Positions 52,100 to 63,419 are shown, counted from the stretch's first letter. The stretch is 64,000 nt of DNA from Vitis vinifera (GCF_030704535.1 NC_081819.1:19998001-20062000), one strand, 5' to 3'. Numbers and translations are program-made. Notes: generated from the sequence alone by a model not told the origin.

Positions 52100-52830
52100 T
52101 TGTTAGCTTATAGGATAACACATTGGCTGAAATAACTTTTCATTTTTTTTTTTTTTTGACTAATTGAAGCTGAAGTCAATTTCCTACTTAATACATTTAG
52201 GATCTGTCAGGGACAATTTCTAATTTTGAGTGGGAAAGTGAAACCAAAGTCAAAAATATAATTTCCAAAAGATAATATTATTATTATAAAAGTTTTATTA
52301 AATATGAAATAGGTTTTTTTATAAATCCGAATAAAGTTTTTACGATAAATAATATTTTTTTAGCTTTTATATTAAGATCTTTTTCAATTTATGATTTCTT
52401 TTATAAAAATTAGTCAAATAGAGTCTATTTAAAGAAAGTTCTTGATTTTTAATTTGATAGATAAAATAGTATGAAGTTGTCAATATTAACTATTTTTATG
52501 AATTAAACTTTTTTTTTTTTCTCCGGCAGCAACTGCTCCTCAAGGGAAGCCCACACTTCATAAGCTGTCTCAACACCCATCAAGTTTAGGACATCTTCCT
52601 TCTCCTTGTCATCTTTTAATTTTTTCAATGGGTTTTTTCTCCATTTAATGAATGATGGAGAACATCACGACTACGAACTAAAGGAGTGATTCGGTTGTAC
52701 CACAATAGAGAGTTGGTAGTCCTCAATTTGATAGAAATCAAGCTAGAACATTGGTGAAAGGATTGAATGTTTAATTCGGGTTATGTTTGTGGGGTGGAGG
52801 ATGAAAGCATGTTTAAAGACATTTTTCTCG
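50641..52830. other. Spacer within the duplicated region, no gene seen
   Basis: AT-rich. 51,990-52,290 is similar to 54,655-54,950 (GGGCCAAGGTGACCAAAGAC, then TTGTGAATTGCATG, then a shared AAGTCAAA..ATAATT stretch), so duplicated sequence extends here too. It contains (AAT)n runs. Confidence 0.5.
52060..52098. repeat. (AAT)n microsatellite
   Basis: About 13 ATA/AAT triplets in a row. A shorter run of the same motif lies at 51798-51816. Confidence 0.9.
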
Positions 52831-53096
52831 GCTTGCAAGTGCTAATTGCACCTTTTATTTCTTCCCTATTCAACATTAACTCACTCTTACAGACACATAA
52901 ATATTCAAATGAGGGCAAGGGTCACCATTCCATCCGAAGATCTGGAACACAACCATGGAAGATCAGAACCCACGCCCTTTTATCATTACAAGTACTCCCT
53001 TTTATTTATTCTCTTACATACATATCCTTTATATAATGTAAGAATTTTGAAAATGAAAAAGCTTAATTCATTTTATGCATGCAGGCTGTTTGATCT

Positions 53097-53930
53097 CTAG
53101 TTATTTTGCCCATCTCCAGAGTCCTTGAGATGCAGTCCACGGCCACCACCACCAGAGAAGAAAACATGGACACCAGGATCGTGGTGGGTGAGAGAGGTGT
53201 TGAAGAGAATGGAGTTGTTAATGGCTTGTACATTGCTGTTCACGAATGCACTCATGGGTGGTGAGGGGGTCCCCATTTTGTTTTCAGTTTTGTCCATCTT
53301 TTTCGATTTCTCTTCGTAGTTGCTACTGGTATCGCTTCCTAATTTGTTTGAGCTGGCGAGGCTTAGCTCCATTATGGCTCCTTTATTGTCACCTGCAACC
53401 GTTATGACCTCCATGCTAGCATCCTCAGAGTCTGCTTTCTTGTGATTACCTTTGTGGTCTTTGGACTCCATGTCCTTGGTCAGCTCACGCTTTTCGTAGT
53501 TGGGGGAAATGCTTGGCTTTGCAGTGTCGCCCAGTACACCATTGGAGAGCTTGAATGGTGGGTTGGGCTTTTGCAGAATCTTCTGTTCAATCGGCTCATG
53601 AGTGGATTTTGCGCGGGCAGGAGGCAGAGTCAGAGCAGATGGGGGAGGAGAAGGTAGTTTGATTTTCTCAGGAGGTGTGGTTTTCCGACTCGGATTAGAT
53701 GGAACAGATGAAACATTCCCAACCCAGAAAGGTGGAGCTGCAGTAGCAGCAGTCAGTGGTTGTGGTGGAGGCCGGGTTGTAGGCCTAAATGCCTGACCAA
53801 ATGTTGGTCGAAAAATAGGTCGACGAGGGGCAGGAAGTTGAGGTTGAGCCTCAGGCGCTGGGGGTGGAGCTACTGGCCTCACAGAACCTAGGATGGGCCA
53901 TGGGCGAGATGGGAGAGGCTGGTTTGCCAT
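53097..53930 (-). CDS. Proline-rich tandem family protein, copy A
   Basis: Single exon, 277 residues, with the ATG at 53930 shared with the other copies. The N terminus MANQPLPSRPWPILGS and the motif PIFRPTFGQAF are conserved in all four copies. Residues up to about 120 are proline/glutamine/alanine-rich, the middle is charged (Lys/Asp/Glu-rich), and the C terminus has NSNVQAINNSILFN, HDPGVHVFFS and GRGLHLKD. There is no signal peptide or membrane segment, and the composition predicts disorder. I do not recognise the family. Compared with B it lacks a short segment in the middle and has KILQKPNPPF where the others have a longer stretch. An AATAAA-type signal lies at 53010-53001 and a TATA box at 54040-54033. 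Whether it is expressed cannot be told here. Confidence 0.75.
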   Translation of the reverse strand: MANQPLPSRPWPILGSVRPVAPPPAPEAQPQLPAPRRPIFRPTFGQAFRPTTRPPPQPLTAATAAPPFWVGNVSSVPSNPSRKTTPPEKIKLPSPPPSALTLPPARAKSTHEPIEQKILQKPNPPFKLSNGVLGDTAKPSISPNYEKRELTKDMESKDHKGNHKKADSEDASMEVITVAGDNKGAIMELSLASSNKLGSDTSSNYEEKSKKMDKTENKMGTPSPPMSAFVNSNVQAINNSILFNTSLTHHDPGVHVFFSGGGGRGLHLKDSGDGQNN

Positions 53931-54032
53931 AATCCAACAGAATTAATCCTAAGCAGGTCGCCCAAAGACTTAACCTGAACAAGAGGCCAAGGAATGGGCA
54001 CAGAAAATAAGTTCGATGAACTTGGTATTTAC

Positions 54033-54040
54033 TATTTATA
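54033..54040 (-). promoter_or_regulatory. TATA box of proline-rich copy A
   Basis: TATAAATA on the minus strand, about 103 bp before the ATG. The same motif in the same context (CTTATAAATA..) precedes copies B (57082-57075), C (60326-60319) and D (63522-63515). Confidence 0.7.
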
Positions 54041-55023
54041 AGTTCAACACCCTAGAAAAAGAAAAATGCAGATCACATCTAAAATCCTAATACAAGTGCT
54101 CAAAAGAGTCAAAATACATGGGCAACCATATGGAGACAGAAAGAGTATCGTACGGAGTGTCCTCTTGAGATTGACCACATGTTAGTCAAATATGATCGAT
54201 GAAACATCTGCTTCCTCAGCAATGGTCTAGAAGAAGTGAGTTCCTCATAGGAGTTGTTGGCTTTAGAGATATTAATGATCCTTTTGAGAATCAATTAATG
54301 CCACCACAATCATTATTCATGCATTGCCCTTGTTTCTCTGATTGAATCTTGCATGCAAATACAATGCACAGCAGTTCACCACTCCACAAAAGGGCACCAA
54401 ATCAACCTATACATGATGCGGGAACGAGAATATCGGCGCGCACAGAATAATAGAAAAGATGTTGTACGATCTAATTGGGTTGTCCAAATTCGTTATCAGA
54501 ATCATAGTACAATGGTGGATAGGAGAATATGGTTTTGTACTGCAAAAACAAAATAAAATAACCATTCCTTACAGCATAAATGACCCTTTCCAAACTTTAA
54601 AGCTTGATGCTATTAGCTTATAATATTTCAAGTCCAATCAATGTAGGAGGTCTACCCTATTGGCCCCTAATGGGCCATGGTGACCAAAGAGACTGAGATT
54701 GTGAATTGCATGCTAATTCACTTAGAATATAGTTCAATTTCTAATAACTTTTTTTTAAAATAAAATTGAAGTTGTTAGGTGATAATAGGATAAACGACAT
54801 TTGGAATAACATTTTTTTTTATTAGATATTCTCTTAGTGATAATTTCTTGTTTTTAACTTTGACCAGGAAGGAAGTGAAGCCAAAGTCAAACTTATAATT
54901 CTCAAAGGACAATATTGTTGTCGTAAAAATTTTATTTATAAAAATAGTTTTATCAAGTTGTTTTAATAGATGAATATTTCTATGAAATAAAGCTTTAACA
55001 TTATATTCAACTATAAATTAAAC

Positions 55024-55089
55024 GGTCTTATAATGTTATGTAAATTGACTAGCATTGGTCTTATAATGTTATGTAAATTGACTAGCATT
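55024..55089. repeat. Exact 33-bp tandem duplication
   Basis: The 33-bp unit starting GGTCTTATAATGTTATGTAA at 55024 repeats exactly from 55057. Confidence 0.95.
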
Positions 55090-55154
55090 TAACTATTGTA
55101 AGCCATGTGATAAATGGACGGGAGTAATAGAGTTGAGCGTATGGAAGTATATTT

Positions 55155-55280
55155 AGAACTTGTTTGAGAATTGTTCTAAAAAGTACTTTTACCTTTTTTA
55201 ATACTTGAAAATTTTTATCATTTAAATGTTAAAAAAATTTAAAAACATTTTCTAAAATTGTGTTGTTAAACACACTCTTA
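55155..55280. mobile_element. Possible MITE, about 126 bp
   Basis: The left part AGAACTTGTTTGAGAATTGT and the right part ending TGTTAAACACACTCTTA are loosely inverse. The core, with ATACTTGAAAATTTTTATCA, resembles the foldback MITE at 8703-8821. It is weaker than that copy. Confidence 0.45.
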
Positions 55281-56076
55281 GCTAATGGACCTGATATCCA
55301 AAGCAAAATCACCTAAGAATTTCAAGACTGCTAAATTAACATATGGATGCATAGCTTAATTATCAGATCTCCTTTATGTGCCCTTCAAAATTATTAAAGG
55401 CTACTAAACCAAACACCAGCATATAGAAATAATTAAATCTTGTTAAATTCTCATACGTAGAACCCAATTGGGCTAGAAATTAAATTAATTTCCAGTTGGT
55501 TTAAGTCAAGTTTGAATGCTTGCTTAGTTTGAATGAAGCCAAGGGAAGCCCAAGCCTGGCCCGAATTCAATGCAATACATGAAGGCCGACTGTTTACATG
55601 CCTAATTAGAGGTGCTTTTAGAGTAAATAAGAATTATAGCACATATCAACTGCTGTAAACAAACAAAGAGATTCAGAAGGTCAAAGAAAAATAATTTCGA
55701 ATTTCGTATTAATAGGTGAAAAATGACAGCATACACTGTAAGGCTAGTTCTCATCCCTCACAAGGTGATCAAATTGCAACTCATACACTCGATACTAATA
55801 CAAATCAAATGCAAATTGCATCTTTTATTAATTTCTTCCCCAGTCTCCATCACCTCACTCTTACAAACACATAAATATTCAAATGAGGGCATATATGGGT
55901 CACCATCTTAGGTTACATTCCATCCGAAGATCTGGAACACAACCATGGAGAATCAGAACCCATGTCGTTTTCTCCTTATCAGTTGCTTTTAATTATTCTC
56001 TCACTTATATAATGTAAGGATTTTGAAAATGAAAAAGCTTAATTAATTTTGTGCATGCAAGCTGTTTGTTATATCT

Positions 56077-56979
56077 CTAGTTATTTTGCCCATCACCATG
56101 AGAGAAGAAAACACGGACGCCAGGATCATGGCTGGTGCAAGAGGTGTTGAAGAGAATGGAGTTGTTAACGGCTTGAACATTGCTGTTCATAAATGCATTC
56201 ATGGGTGATGAGGGGGTCCCCATTTTGTTTTGAATTTTCTCCATCCTTTCTGACTCCTCTTTGACGCTGCTACTGTCGTCGCTTCCTAATTTGCTGCCCC
56301 ACGAAGTTTTGGGGTTGGTCTTGATGAGTGTGTTGGAGTCTCCTTCGGGGTCGTGTTTCTTGCTGGCGAGGCTTAGCTCCATTATAGCTCCCTTGTTGTC
56401 TCCTACAATTGTTATAATCTTCATGCTGTCGTCCTTAGAGTGTGCTTTCTTATGATTACCTTTGTGGTCTCCGGTCTCCATGTCCTTGGTCTTCTCACGC
56501 TTCTCGTAGTCAGGGACAAAGCTTGGCTTCGCAGTGTCGCCCACGTCCTTTTGCAGTCCACCATTGGAGGGCTTGAGTGGCGGGATGGGCTTTCCGATGA
56601 GCATGGTCTTCTGCTCAATCGGCTCAGGAGTGAATTTTACGTGGGCAGGAGGCATAGTTAGAGGAGATGGGGGAGGAGCAGGCGTTTTGATTTTCTCAGA
56701 AGGAAGTGTGGTTTTCTCACTCGGATAAGATGGAACTGATGAAATATTCCCAACCCGGAAAACTGGAGCTGCAGTAGCAGCAGGCGGTGGTGGTGGTGGC
56801 GGCTGCTGAGGCTGGGTTGAAGGCTTAAATGCCTGACCAAATGTGGGTCGAAAAATAGGACGAGGGGCAGGAGGTTGAGCCTGAGGCTGAGGCTGAGCAT
56901 CAGGCGCTGGGGGTGGGGCTACCGGCCTCATGGAACCCAGGATGAACCATGGCCGAGATGGGAGAGGCTGGTTTGCCAT
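56077..56979 (-). CDS. Proline-rich tandem family protein, copy B
   Basis: Single exon, 300 residues, the longest copy. It has the conserved N terminus (MANQPLPSRPWFILGS, PIFRPTFGQAF), a proline-rich first half with PPPPPPPAAT, a lysine-rich middle (DHKGNHKKAHSKDDSMK, GDNKGAIMELSLASKKHDP), and a segment absent from C and D (LIKTNPKTSWGSKLGSDDSS onwards, about residues 205-250). The C terminus has NSNVQAVNNSILFN and HDPGVRVFFSHGDGQNN. It lacks the GGGRGLHLKD block that the other copies carry just before the end. No targeting signal was seen. TATAAATA lies about 96 bp before the ATG. Function is unknown to me. Confidence 0.75.
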   Translation of the reverse strand: MANQPLPSRPWFILGSMRPVAPPPAPDAQPQPQAQPPAPRPIFRPTFGQAFKPSTQPQQPPPPPPPAATAAPVFRVGNISSVPSYPSEKTTLPSEKIKTPAPPPSPLTMPPAHVKFTPEPIEQKTMLIGKPIPPLKPSNGGLQKDVGDTAKPSFVPDYEKREKTKDMETGDHKGNHKKAHSKDDSMKIITIVGDNKGAIMELSLASKKHDPEGDSNTLIKTNPKTSWGSKLGSDDSSSVKEESERMEKIQNKMGTPSSPMNAFMNSNVQAVNNSILFNTSCTSHDPGVRVFFSHGDGQNN

Positions 56980-57074
56980 AATCGAACTGGATCAATCTGA
57001 AGCAAGTCGCCCAAATACTTAACTTGAACAAGAGACCGAAGCACAGGCACAGAAAATAAGTTTGAGGAACTTGG

Positions 57075-57082
57075 TATTTATA
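57075..57082 (-). promoter_or_regulatory. TATA box of proline-rich copy B
   Basis: TATAAATA on the minus strand about 96 bp upstream of the ATG, conserved with copies A, C and D. Confidence 0.7.
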
Positions 57083-57839
57083 AGTTCAACACCCAAAAAA
57101 AAAAAAAAAAATTGCAGAACACAAAATCCTAATACCAGTGCTGAAAACACATGGGCAACTATGTGCAGACAGAAATAGTATCGCACGGAATGTCCTCAAA
57201 TATGATGAAACATCTGCTTCCTAAGCCATGTTCTAGAAGTGAATTCAATTTAGGAGTTGACTTAGCCATGTTCATGATCCTTAATTTTGAGCGTCGGCCA
57301 ATGCGAGAATCCTTATTCATTCATTGCTCTGGTTACTCTTATTGAACTATGCAAATGCAATGCATATCATCAAGAACCATCTAAGGGAAAAGCAAGACTT
57401 TAAAGAGCAGTTTGGGTCCACTTTAAAGCTTGATACTATTAGCTTATGTTTCAAGTCCAGTGGATGAAGGAGATATCCTATTGGCTCCTTTGTAGTTTTG
57501 GATTTTAGTGGGATCCATGCCCCCGTTAAAAGCGCAGGGATCGAAGTAGATCAACTGTACTGTCTACGACTGTTTACTGTGGAATATGGAGCCTTGGACC
57601 TCTCCCTCACTTTTAAGGCCCTGAACCTTAAAACCATCCATTGGGACTGGATAATTAGAATAGATTTTGGAAAATTTTACACTAAAATATCCCATTTTTC
57701 ATAAATTAGAAACATGCCAGATCTTGTGATGATACTTAAAACCCTAGTTTTTATATGTTTAAAATAGCAATGGAGAATCAAATACAACGTTTTAAAAATG
57801 TTTAAATGGAATTCTAGAATGTGAGCTCTGATTCCTAAG

Positions 57840-58850
57840 GGTCTGTTTGGTTGCTATTTTTGAAAATTATTTTGAAAAACAGTTTTTGAGAATAATTTTT
57901 TTTGTTTTCAGAAAAAAAATCTGTGTTTGAAAATTGAATTTTGGAAAACAATTTTTGTTCTCAAAAACAAAAAAATCATGTTTGGTTGGGTTAATAAAAA
58001 AGTTTTTTAGAATAAGTAAAATAAAAAACATGTTTGAAAGTTGTTTTTTTTTTTAAATTGAATGTTTTTTCGTAACTCCTCTCGATTAATAAAAAAATAT
58101 ATAAATAAAATAAATTCAACAAAAGATAATAATAATTGGTTTTGTTTTTAGAATTGAGTATTTTCTTTAACTAATTGATATTGTAAATATATAAATAATT
58201 TTTACATTCACACAAAAAAAAATTGGTTGTTTGATTTACTTTGTGTTTTTTTTTTTGTTATTCTTTTTTCTTTTTCTTTTTTGTTCCAGTTGTTTGTTTC
58301 TTTAATATTGTTTTAGGTATGGTCTTGTTTGGTTGTTGAAAAAACTTGAGGGAGGGAGAATTTTGAGGTTTCTGTTATTGGTTGTGTGGAAAAATAAATG
58401 ATGAGGAGTTGTTGTGTTCTCTCGGATCCTAACAGGGATAATCTTCCTTGTTTCATACCCATAAAAGGAAAAATAAAAGAGGTGCATGTCTGGAGAGAAG
58501 AGAGAGCAAAATGCAAAAAAAAAAGGGAAAAGTTCATGCAATCTCCAATGGATAACAGTTTCTCCACACCAGAGCAGCACATCCGTTTGAACTGAAGAGT
58601 GAAAGAATCCGTGAAGGCCAAAACCAGCCATGAAAAAGAAGAGATTAGGGCGAAAACACGGAGAACATCCCATTTTTTCTTGTTATTTGAATAGTGTAAA
58701 AAACAACAAAAACATCTTTAAAATGTTCTCTAAAATCAGGGTATTTGAAAACACAGAAAACAACTTAATACTCCTTGGCCAAACTAGTTTTCAGTGTTTT
58801 TTTGTTCCCGAGAATAGAAAACAGTTTTTAAAAACATCAACCAAATCTTT
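57840..58850. mobile_element. Non-autonomous TIR element, about 1 kb
   Basis: The left end is GGGTCTGTTTGGTTGCTATT followed by TTTGAAAA and CAGTTTTTGAGAA. The reverse complement of the right end is ATTTGGTTGATGTTTTTAAA followed by AACTGTTTTC. The inverted arms are long but imperfect. There is no transposase. It is inserted in the B-C spacer and abuts a copia RT fragment on its right. Confidence 0.45.
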
Positions 58851-58985
58851 GAAAGCAAAGTCCTTTCTTAGATGAGAGACCAACTTATTGATCAGCTGTG
58901 GATTATTTCCGATGAGAATAACATCATCTAAATAAACAAAGAGTATTAAGTATGTTAGTGTTACGCTTATAAGTACAAAAAAAAA
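58845..58985 (-). mobile_element. Copia reverse-transcriptase fragment (fossil)
   Basis: The minus-strand translation gives FVYLDDVILIGNNPQLINKL and LRKDFAFKDL, the YxDD region of Ty1/copia reverse transcriptase. It is only a short piece of an element, with no LTRs or other domains, and is clearly a broken relic between units B and C. Confidence 0.75.
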
Positions 58986-59377
58986 TATCAGCCCTGCTGC
59001 ATGAAAAACCAATAGTATTAATGAGTGAAAAATAACAGCATACATATTCCAAGGCTAGCTCTCATCCCTCAGATGGGGATCAAATTGCAACACATACATT
59101 CAACATTAATACAAATAAAGTACCTTTTATTCCTTCCCCATTCGCTATCAAATCACTCTTACAAACACATAAAATGAGGGCATGAGTTACCGTCTTGGGT
59201 TGCATTCCATCTGAAGATCTGGAACACAACCATGGAGAATCAGAACCCATGCCGTATTCTCATTACCAGTCACAGCTTTTATTTATTCCCTTACATATAC
59301 ATTCTTCGTATAATGTAAGAATTTTGAAAATGAAAAAGCTTAATTAATTTTATGCATGCATGCAAGCTGTTTGATCT

Positions 59378-60214
59378 CTAGTTATTCTGCTCCTCTCCAA
59401 TGTCCTTGGGATGTAGTCCACGGCCACCACCACGAGAGAAGAAAACATGGACAACAGGATCGTGGCTGGTGCAAGAGGTGTTGACAAGCATGGAGTTGTT
59501 AACGGCTTGAACATTGCTGTTCATAAATACATGCACGAGTGGTGATGGGGTCGCCATTGTGTTGGAGTTGCCTTGGGGGTCGTGTTTCTTGCTGGCGGGG
59601 TTGAGCTTCATTATAGCTCCCTTGTTGTTCCCTGAAATTGTTATGATCTTCATGCCGTTATCCCTAGAGTGTGCTTTCTTGTGATTACCTTTGTGGTCTT
59701 TGCTCTCCATGTCCTTGGTCTTCTCAAGCTTCTCGTAGTCAGGGACACTGCTTGGCTTCGCAGTGTCACCCACATCCTTTTGCAGTCCACCATTGGATGG
59801 CTTGAATGGTGGGTTGGGCTTTTCGATGAGCATGGTCTTCTGCTCAATCGGCTCAGGAGTGGATTTTACGTGGGCAGAAGGCAGAGTTAGGGCAGATGGG
59901 GGAGGAGAAGGTGGTTTGATTTTCTCAGAGGGAGGTGTGGTTTTCTGACTCGCATAAGATGGAACCGATGAAACATTTCCAACCTGGAAAGGTGGCGCTG
60001 CAGTAGCAGCAGTCTGTGGTTGTGGTGGCAGCTGTTGAGGCTGGGTTGAAGACTTAAGTGCTTGACCAAATGTAGGTCGAAAAATAGGACGAGGGACAGG
60101 AGGTTGAGGTTGAGGTTGAGCCTGAGGCTGAGCCTCGGGCGCTGGGGGTGGGGCTACTGGCCTCAGGGAACCCAGAATGAGCCATTGGCGAGATGGGAGG
60201 GGCTGGTTTGCCAT
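59378..60214 (-). CDS. Proline-rich tandem family protein, copy C
   Basis: Single exon, 278 residues. The N terminus is MANQPLPSRQWLILGS, then an AQPQ-rich run and PIFRPTFGQAL. The middle has EPIEQKTMLIEKPNPPFKPS and DHKGNHKKAHSRDNGMKIIT. In place of the B-specific segment it reads KKHDPQGNSNTMATPSPLVH, an in-frame deletion shared with D. The C terminus has NSNVQAVNNSMLVN, HDPVVHVFFSRGGGRGLHPK and EEQNN. No signal peptide or membrane segment. TATAAATA lies about 105 bp before the ATG. It may be functional since the frame is open, but no known domain is visible. Confidence 0.72.
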   Translation of the reverse strand: MANQPLPSRQWLILGSLRPVAPPPAPEAQPQAQPQPQPPVPRPIFRPTFGQALKSSTQPQQLPPQPQTAATAAPPFQVGNVSSVPSYASQKTTPPSEKIKPPSPPPSALTLPSAHVKSTPEPIEQKTMLIEKPNPPFKPSNGGLQKDVGDTAKPSSVPDYEKLEKTKDMESKDHKGNHKKAHSRDNGMKIITISGNNKGAIMKLNPASKKHDPQGNSNTMATPSPLVHVFMNSNVQAVNNSMLVNTSCTSHDPVVHVFFSRGGGRGLHPKDIGEEQNN

Positions 60215-60318
60215 GATCCAACAGAATTAATCTGAAGCAAGTCGCCTAAGGAACCCAAATGCTCAACCTGAACAAGAGACCAAGGAATGGGCACAGAAAA
60301 TAAGTTTCAAGAACTCGG

Positions 60319-60326
60319 TATTTATA
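60319..60326 (-). promoter_or_regulatory. TATA box of proline-rich copy C
   Basis: TATAAATA on the minus strand about 105 bp upstream of the ATG, in the conserved context. Confidence 0.7.
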
Positions 60327-60859
60327 AGTCCAACACCCAGAAAAAGAGAAAAAGCAGAACACATAAAATTCTAATACTAGTGCTCAAAACGCATAAACAA
60401 CTATATGCAGATAGAAGGGTATCGTACGGAATGTTCTCTTGAGATTGACCATACCATGAAAGTACATCTGCTTCCTAAGCCAGTCTAGAAGCAGGGAATT
60501 CCCTGTAGGAGTTGACTCAGCGATCATGACACATTGCCCTCGTTACTCTTTTTGAGCCATCAACACATGACGCGGGAATGAGAAGCTTCTTTGGAATTTG
60601 CGTGCCCAAAAGTGATGATGTTTCAAATGTCGCGAAGAGGCATTCAGGGTATTTCATTTCTATCCTCTGTAGAGTAAGGGAAAATATTAGATTGGGAGTT
60701 TTTTTTTTTTTTTTTTCTTTTCTAGAAGTCATTTTGTTCTTTCCTCCTTGTGTTTTGCAGAAAACATGTCGGGATGCAGAATAATAGAATGGATGTTATA
60801 GGATCTGATCGGGTTGTCCAAATTCGTGATCAGAGTCATAGTAGAATGTTGGATGAGAT

Positions 60860-62120
60860 ATTAATAGATACATCAGTAATTCAACTTTATTAATATATCA
60901 GGATATATTAAAAAATATTAGTAGATATTTTAACTTAAAATATCGATAATATAAAAATTAATGAAAATTATAAAAATATTAAAAACAACTCTAAAAGATT
61001 ATATAAGAAGTAAAAATAAACATTTTTTTGGCAAAAATTGATATATGTAATTTGTCATATTTAATGATAATAGCGTTTATGTTGATAAAAAATATAAATT
61101 TTATAAATTTATATTTATTATTAAGTTACATTATATATTATTTTATAATAATATTATGATAATATGGATAATTTTAAAATATATTTACTATTAAAATTAT
61201 AATTTTTTGATTTTAAGATCGGGAGGAATTATTAAGTAAAAATAATTCTTTAATTACATCATGTTCTTGAATTATTTTATTATTTGTCATATTTTACTTG
61301 TAACTATTTACATCCTACGTAGATATTATCTACTTTTAATCCAAAAAAACCTTTACAACTTTAAAATGCATTCATATCGTTAAGAGGAGAAAATAGACAC
61401 CCTTTATGGGGCTAAACAAATCCCTACTCAGAATCAAGGATTGGTTTTGATAGCATTTATAATAATCTACACTTAATTGTATAAATATTGTCTACTTTGA
61501 ATCCAAAAGAGTTTTCATAGTTTTAAAATATGTCTTCATATAAGTTAAAAGGAACTCATATTTATATACCACAAAAAATTTTCTCTTATATTCAATATGA
61601 GATATCATATTACTTTCTCATGAGTTTGTTCTTTGAGTGTGCAGATATTACAAAAGTTGAAATTCATTACATAAGGAAAGCTTTATTTTGGTTTGAGTCA
61701 AGTTTTTTTTTTTTAGAGTTATGAAAGGCCTTGTTGTAACTATTTATTTTGTCATAATATTGCTAAAGGGGATATTGTTGATATATCAGGGTTAGGTGAT
61801 AATTTTATTTCATTTCTTACTAATTATATACTATATACTTTTGTGGGTCTTATCGTTATCAATTTAACTTAAGATTTTATCAAACTTGACTTGTACATAT
61901 TCAAAATCACCAATGTTGACATAAGTAGGCATTTATGTTTAATAAAGATTATAGAATGGCTAACACATGAAAATGAGATAGAAATTTCAACTGCAAAATA
62001 AAAAAGTTAATAATGGTCGGGACAACAATCAAATGATATGAGGAAGTTCAAACGTCTTCAAGGAGTTCAAATGCCCATATTCAGACGTCCCTTATGGGTG
62101 TTCAAACGTTTGGTCTTCCC
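60860..62120. other. Spacer between units C and D, repeat-derived
   Basis: AT-rich with no gene. At 61319-61390 and 61485-61555 two related stretches share ATATT.TCTACTTT.AATCCAAA and TTTAAAATG.. motifs followed by a purine-rich ..GGAG/GGAAC. Their pattern (a TTTAAAA core after a 'tctactttgaatcc' block) resembles plant LTR/TRIM terminal sequences, here degenerate. Confidence 0.35.
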
Positions 62121-62579
62121 ATTTACATGTCTAATTGAAGGTTCATGTAGAGTTCAAAACGGCCCAAAACAAAGGCATGCAAGCACCCAATAATTATATA
62201 TAGCGCATATCACTTGCTGTAAAGATACAAAGAAATTAAAAAAATGAGGGGTAAAAAACAACTTCAAATTTAGTATTAATGTGTGAAAACTGACAGCATA
62301 CGGTACAAGGGGATCAAATTCAAACCGTACACTCAATACTAATACAAAACAAGTGCAAACTACAACTTTTATTTCTTCCCCCATTCACCATCAACTCACT
62401 CATACAAACACATAAATATTCAAATCAGGACATGGATCACCAACATAGGTTACATGCCATCTGAATATCTGGAACACAAACGTGGAGAATCAGAACCCGG
62501 GCCTTTTTCTCATCACCAGTCACTTTTATTTATTCTCTTACATATACATCCTTAATTAATTTTATGCATGCAAGCTGTT

Positions 62580-63419
62580 TTATTTTTGCCCATCTCCATA
62601 GTCTTTGAGATGCAGTCCACGGCCACCACCACGAGAGAAAAAAACATGGACACCAGGCTCGTGGTTGGTGCAAGAGGCGTTCACGAGAATGGAGTTGTTA
62701 ACGGCTTGAACATTGCTATTCATAAATATATTCAAGAGTGGTGATGGGGTCGCCATTGTGTTGGAGTTGCCTTGGGGATCGTGTTTCTTGCTGGCGGGGT
62801 TGAGCTCCATTATAGCTCCCTTGTTGTCTCCTGCAATTGTTGTGATCTTCATGCTGTTATCCTTAGAGTGCGCTTTCTTGTGATTACCTTCGTGGTCTTT
62901 GCTCTCCATGTCCTTGGTCTTCTCAATCTTCTCGTAGTCAAGGACTCTGCTTGGATTCACAGTGTCGCCCACATCCTTTTGCAGTCCACCATTGGATGGC
63001 TTGAATGGTGGATTGGGCTTTTCGATGGTCATGGTCTTCTGCTCAATTGGCTCAGGAGTGGATTTTACGTAAGCAGGAGGCAGAGTTAGAGCTCATGGGG
63101 GAGGAGAAGTTGGTTTGATTTTCTCAGAAGGAGGTGTGGTTTTCTGACTCGGATTAGATGGAACCGATGAAACATTCCCAACCCGGAAAGGTGGAGCTGC
63201 AGTAGCAGCAGTGGGTGGTTGTGGCGGAGGCTGCTGAGGCTGGGTTGTAGGCCTAAATGCCTGACCAAATGTGGGTCGAAAAATAGGACGAGGGACAGGA
63301 GGTTGAGGTTGAGCCTGAGGCTGAGCTTGTGATGCTGCCGCAGGTGCTGGAGGTGTGGCGACTGGCCTCATGGAACCCAGGATGAGCCATGGGCGAGAAG
63401 GGGGAGGCTGGTTTGCCAT
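62580..63419 (-). pseudogene. Proline-rich tandem family, copy D, with internal stop
   Basis: The frame matches copies A-C over its whole length, but an in-frame TGA at 63092-63090 follows KIKPTSPPP, where copy C continues with SALTLP. That leaves a 108-residue N-terminal ORF (63419-63093) and a downstream part (63032-62580). The downstream part carries GGLQKDVGDT, DHEGNHKKAHSKDNSMKITT, the C-type deletion junction (GNSNTMATPSPL) and the C-terminal HEPGVHVFFSRGGGRGLHLK. The very end differs: an extra A gives GQK and a stop instead of GQNN. The TATA box and 3' flank are retained. It is either a young pseudogene or an allele with a single nonsense change. The N-terminal ORF could still give a short proline-rich peptide. 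Confidence 0.75.

Larger units (their letters stand above)
54541..55590. other. Spacer between units A and B
   Basis: No gene was seen. It holds the remainder of unit A's duplicated upstream DNA, a 33-bp tandem duplication and a possible MITE. Confidence 0.5.
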
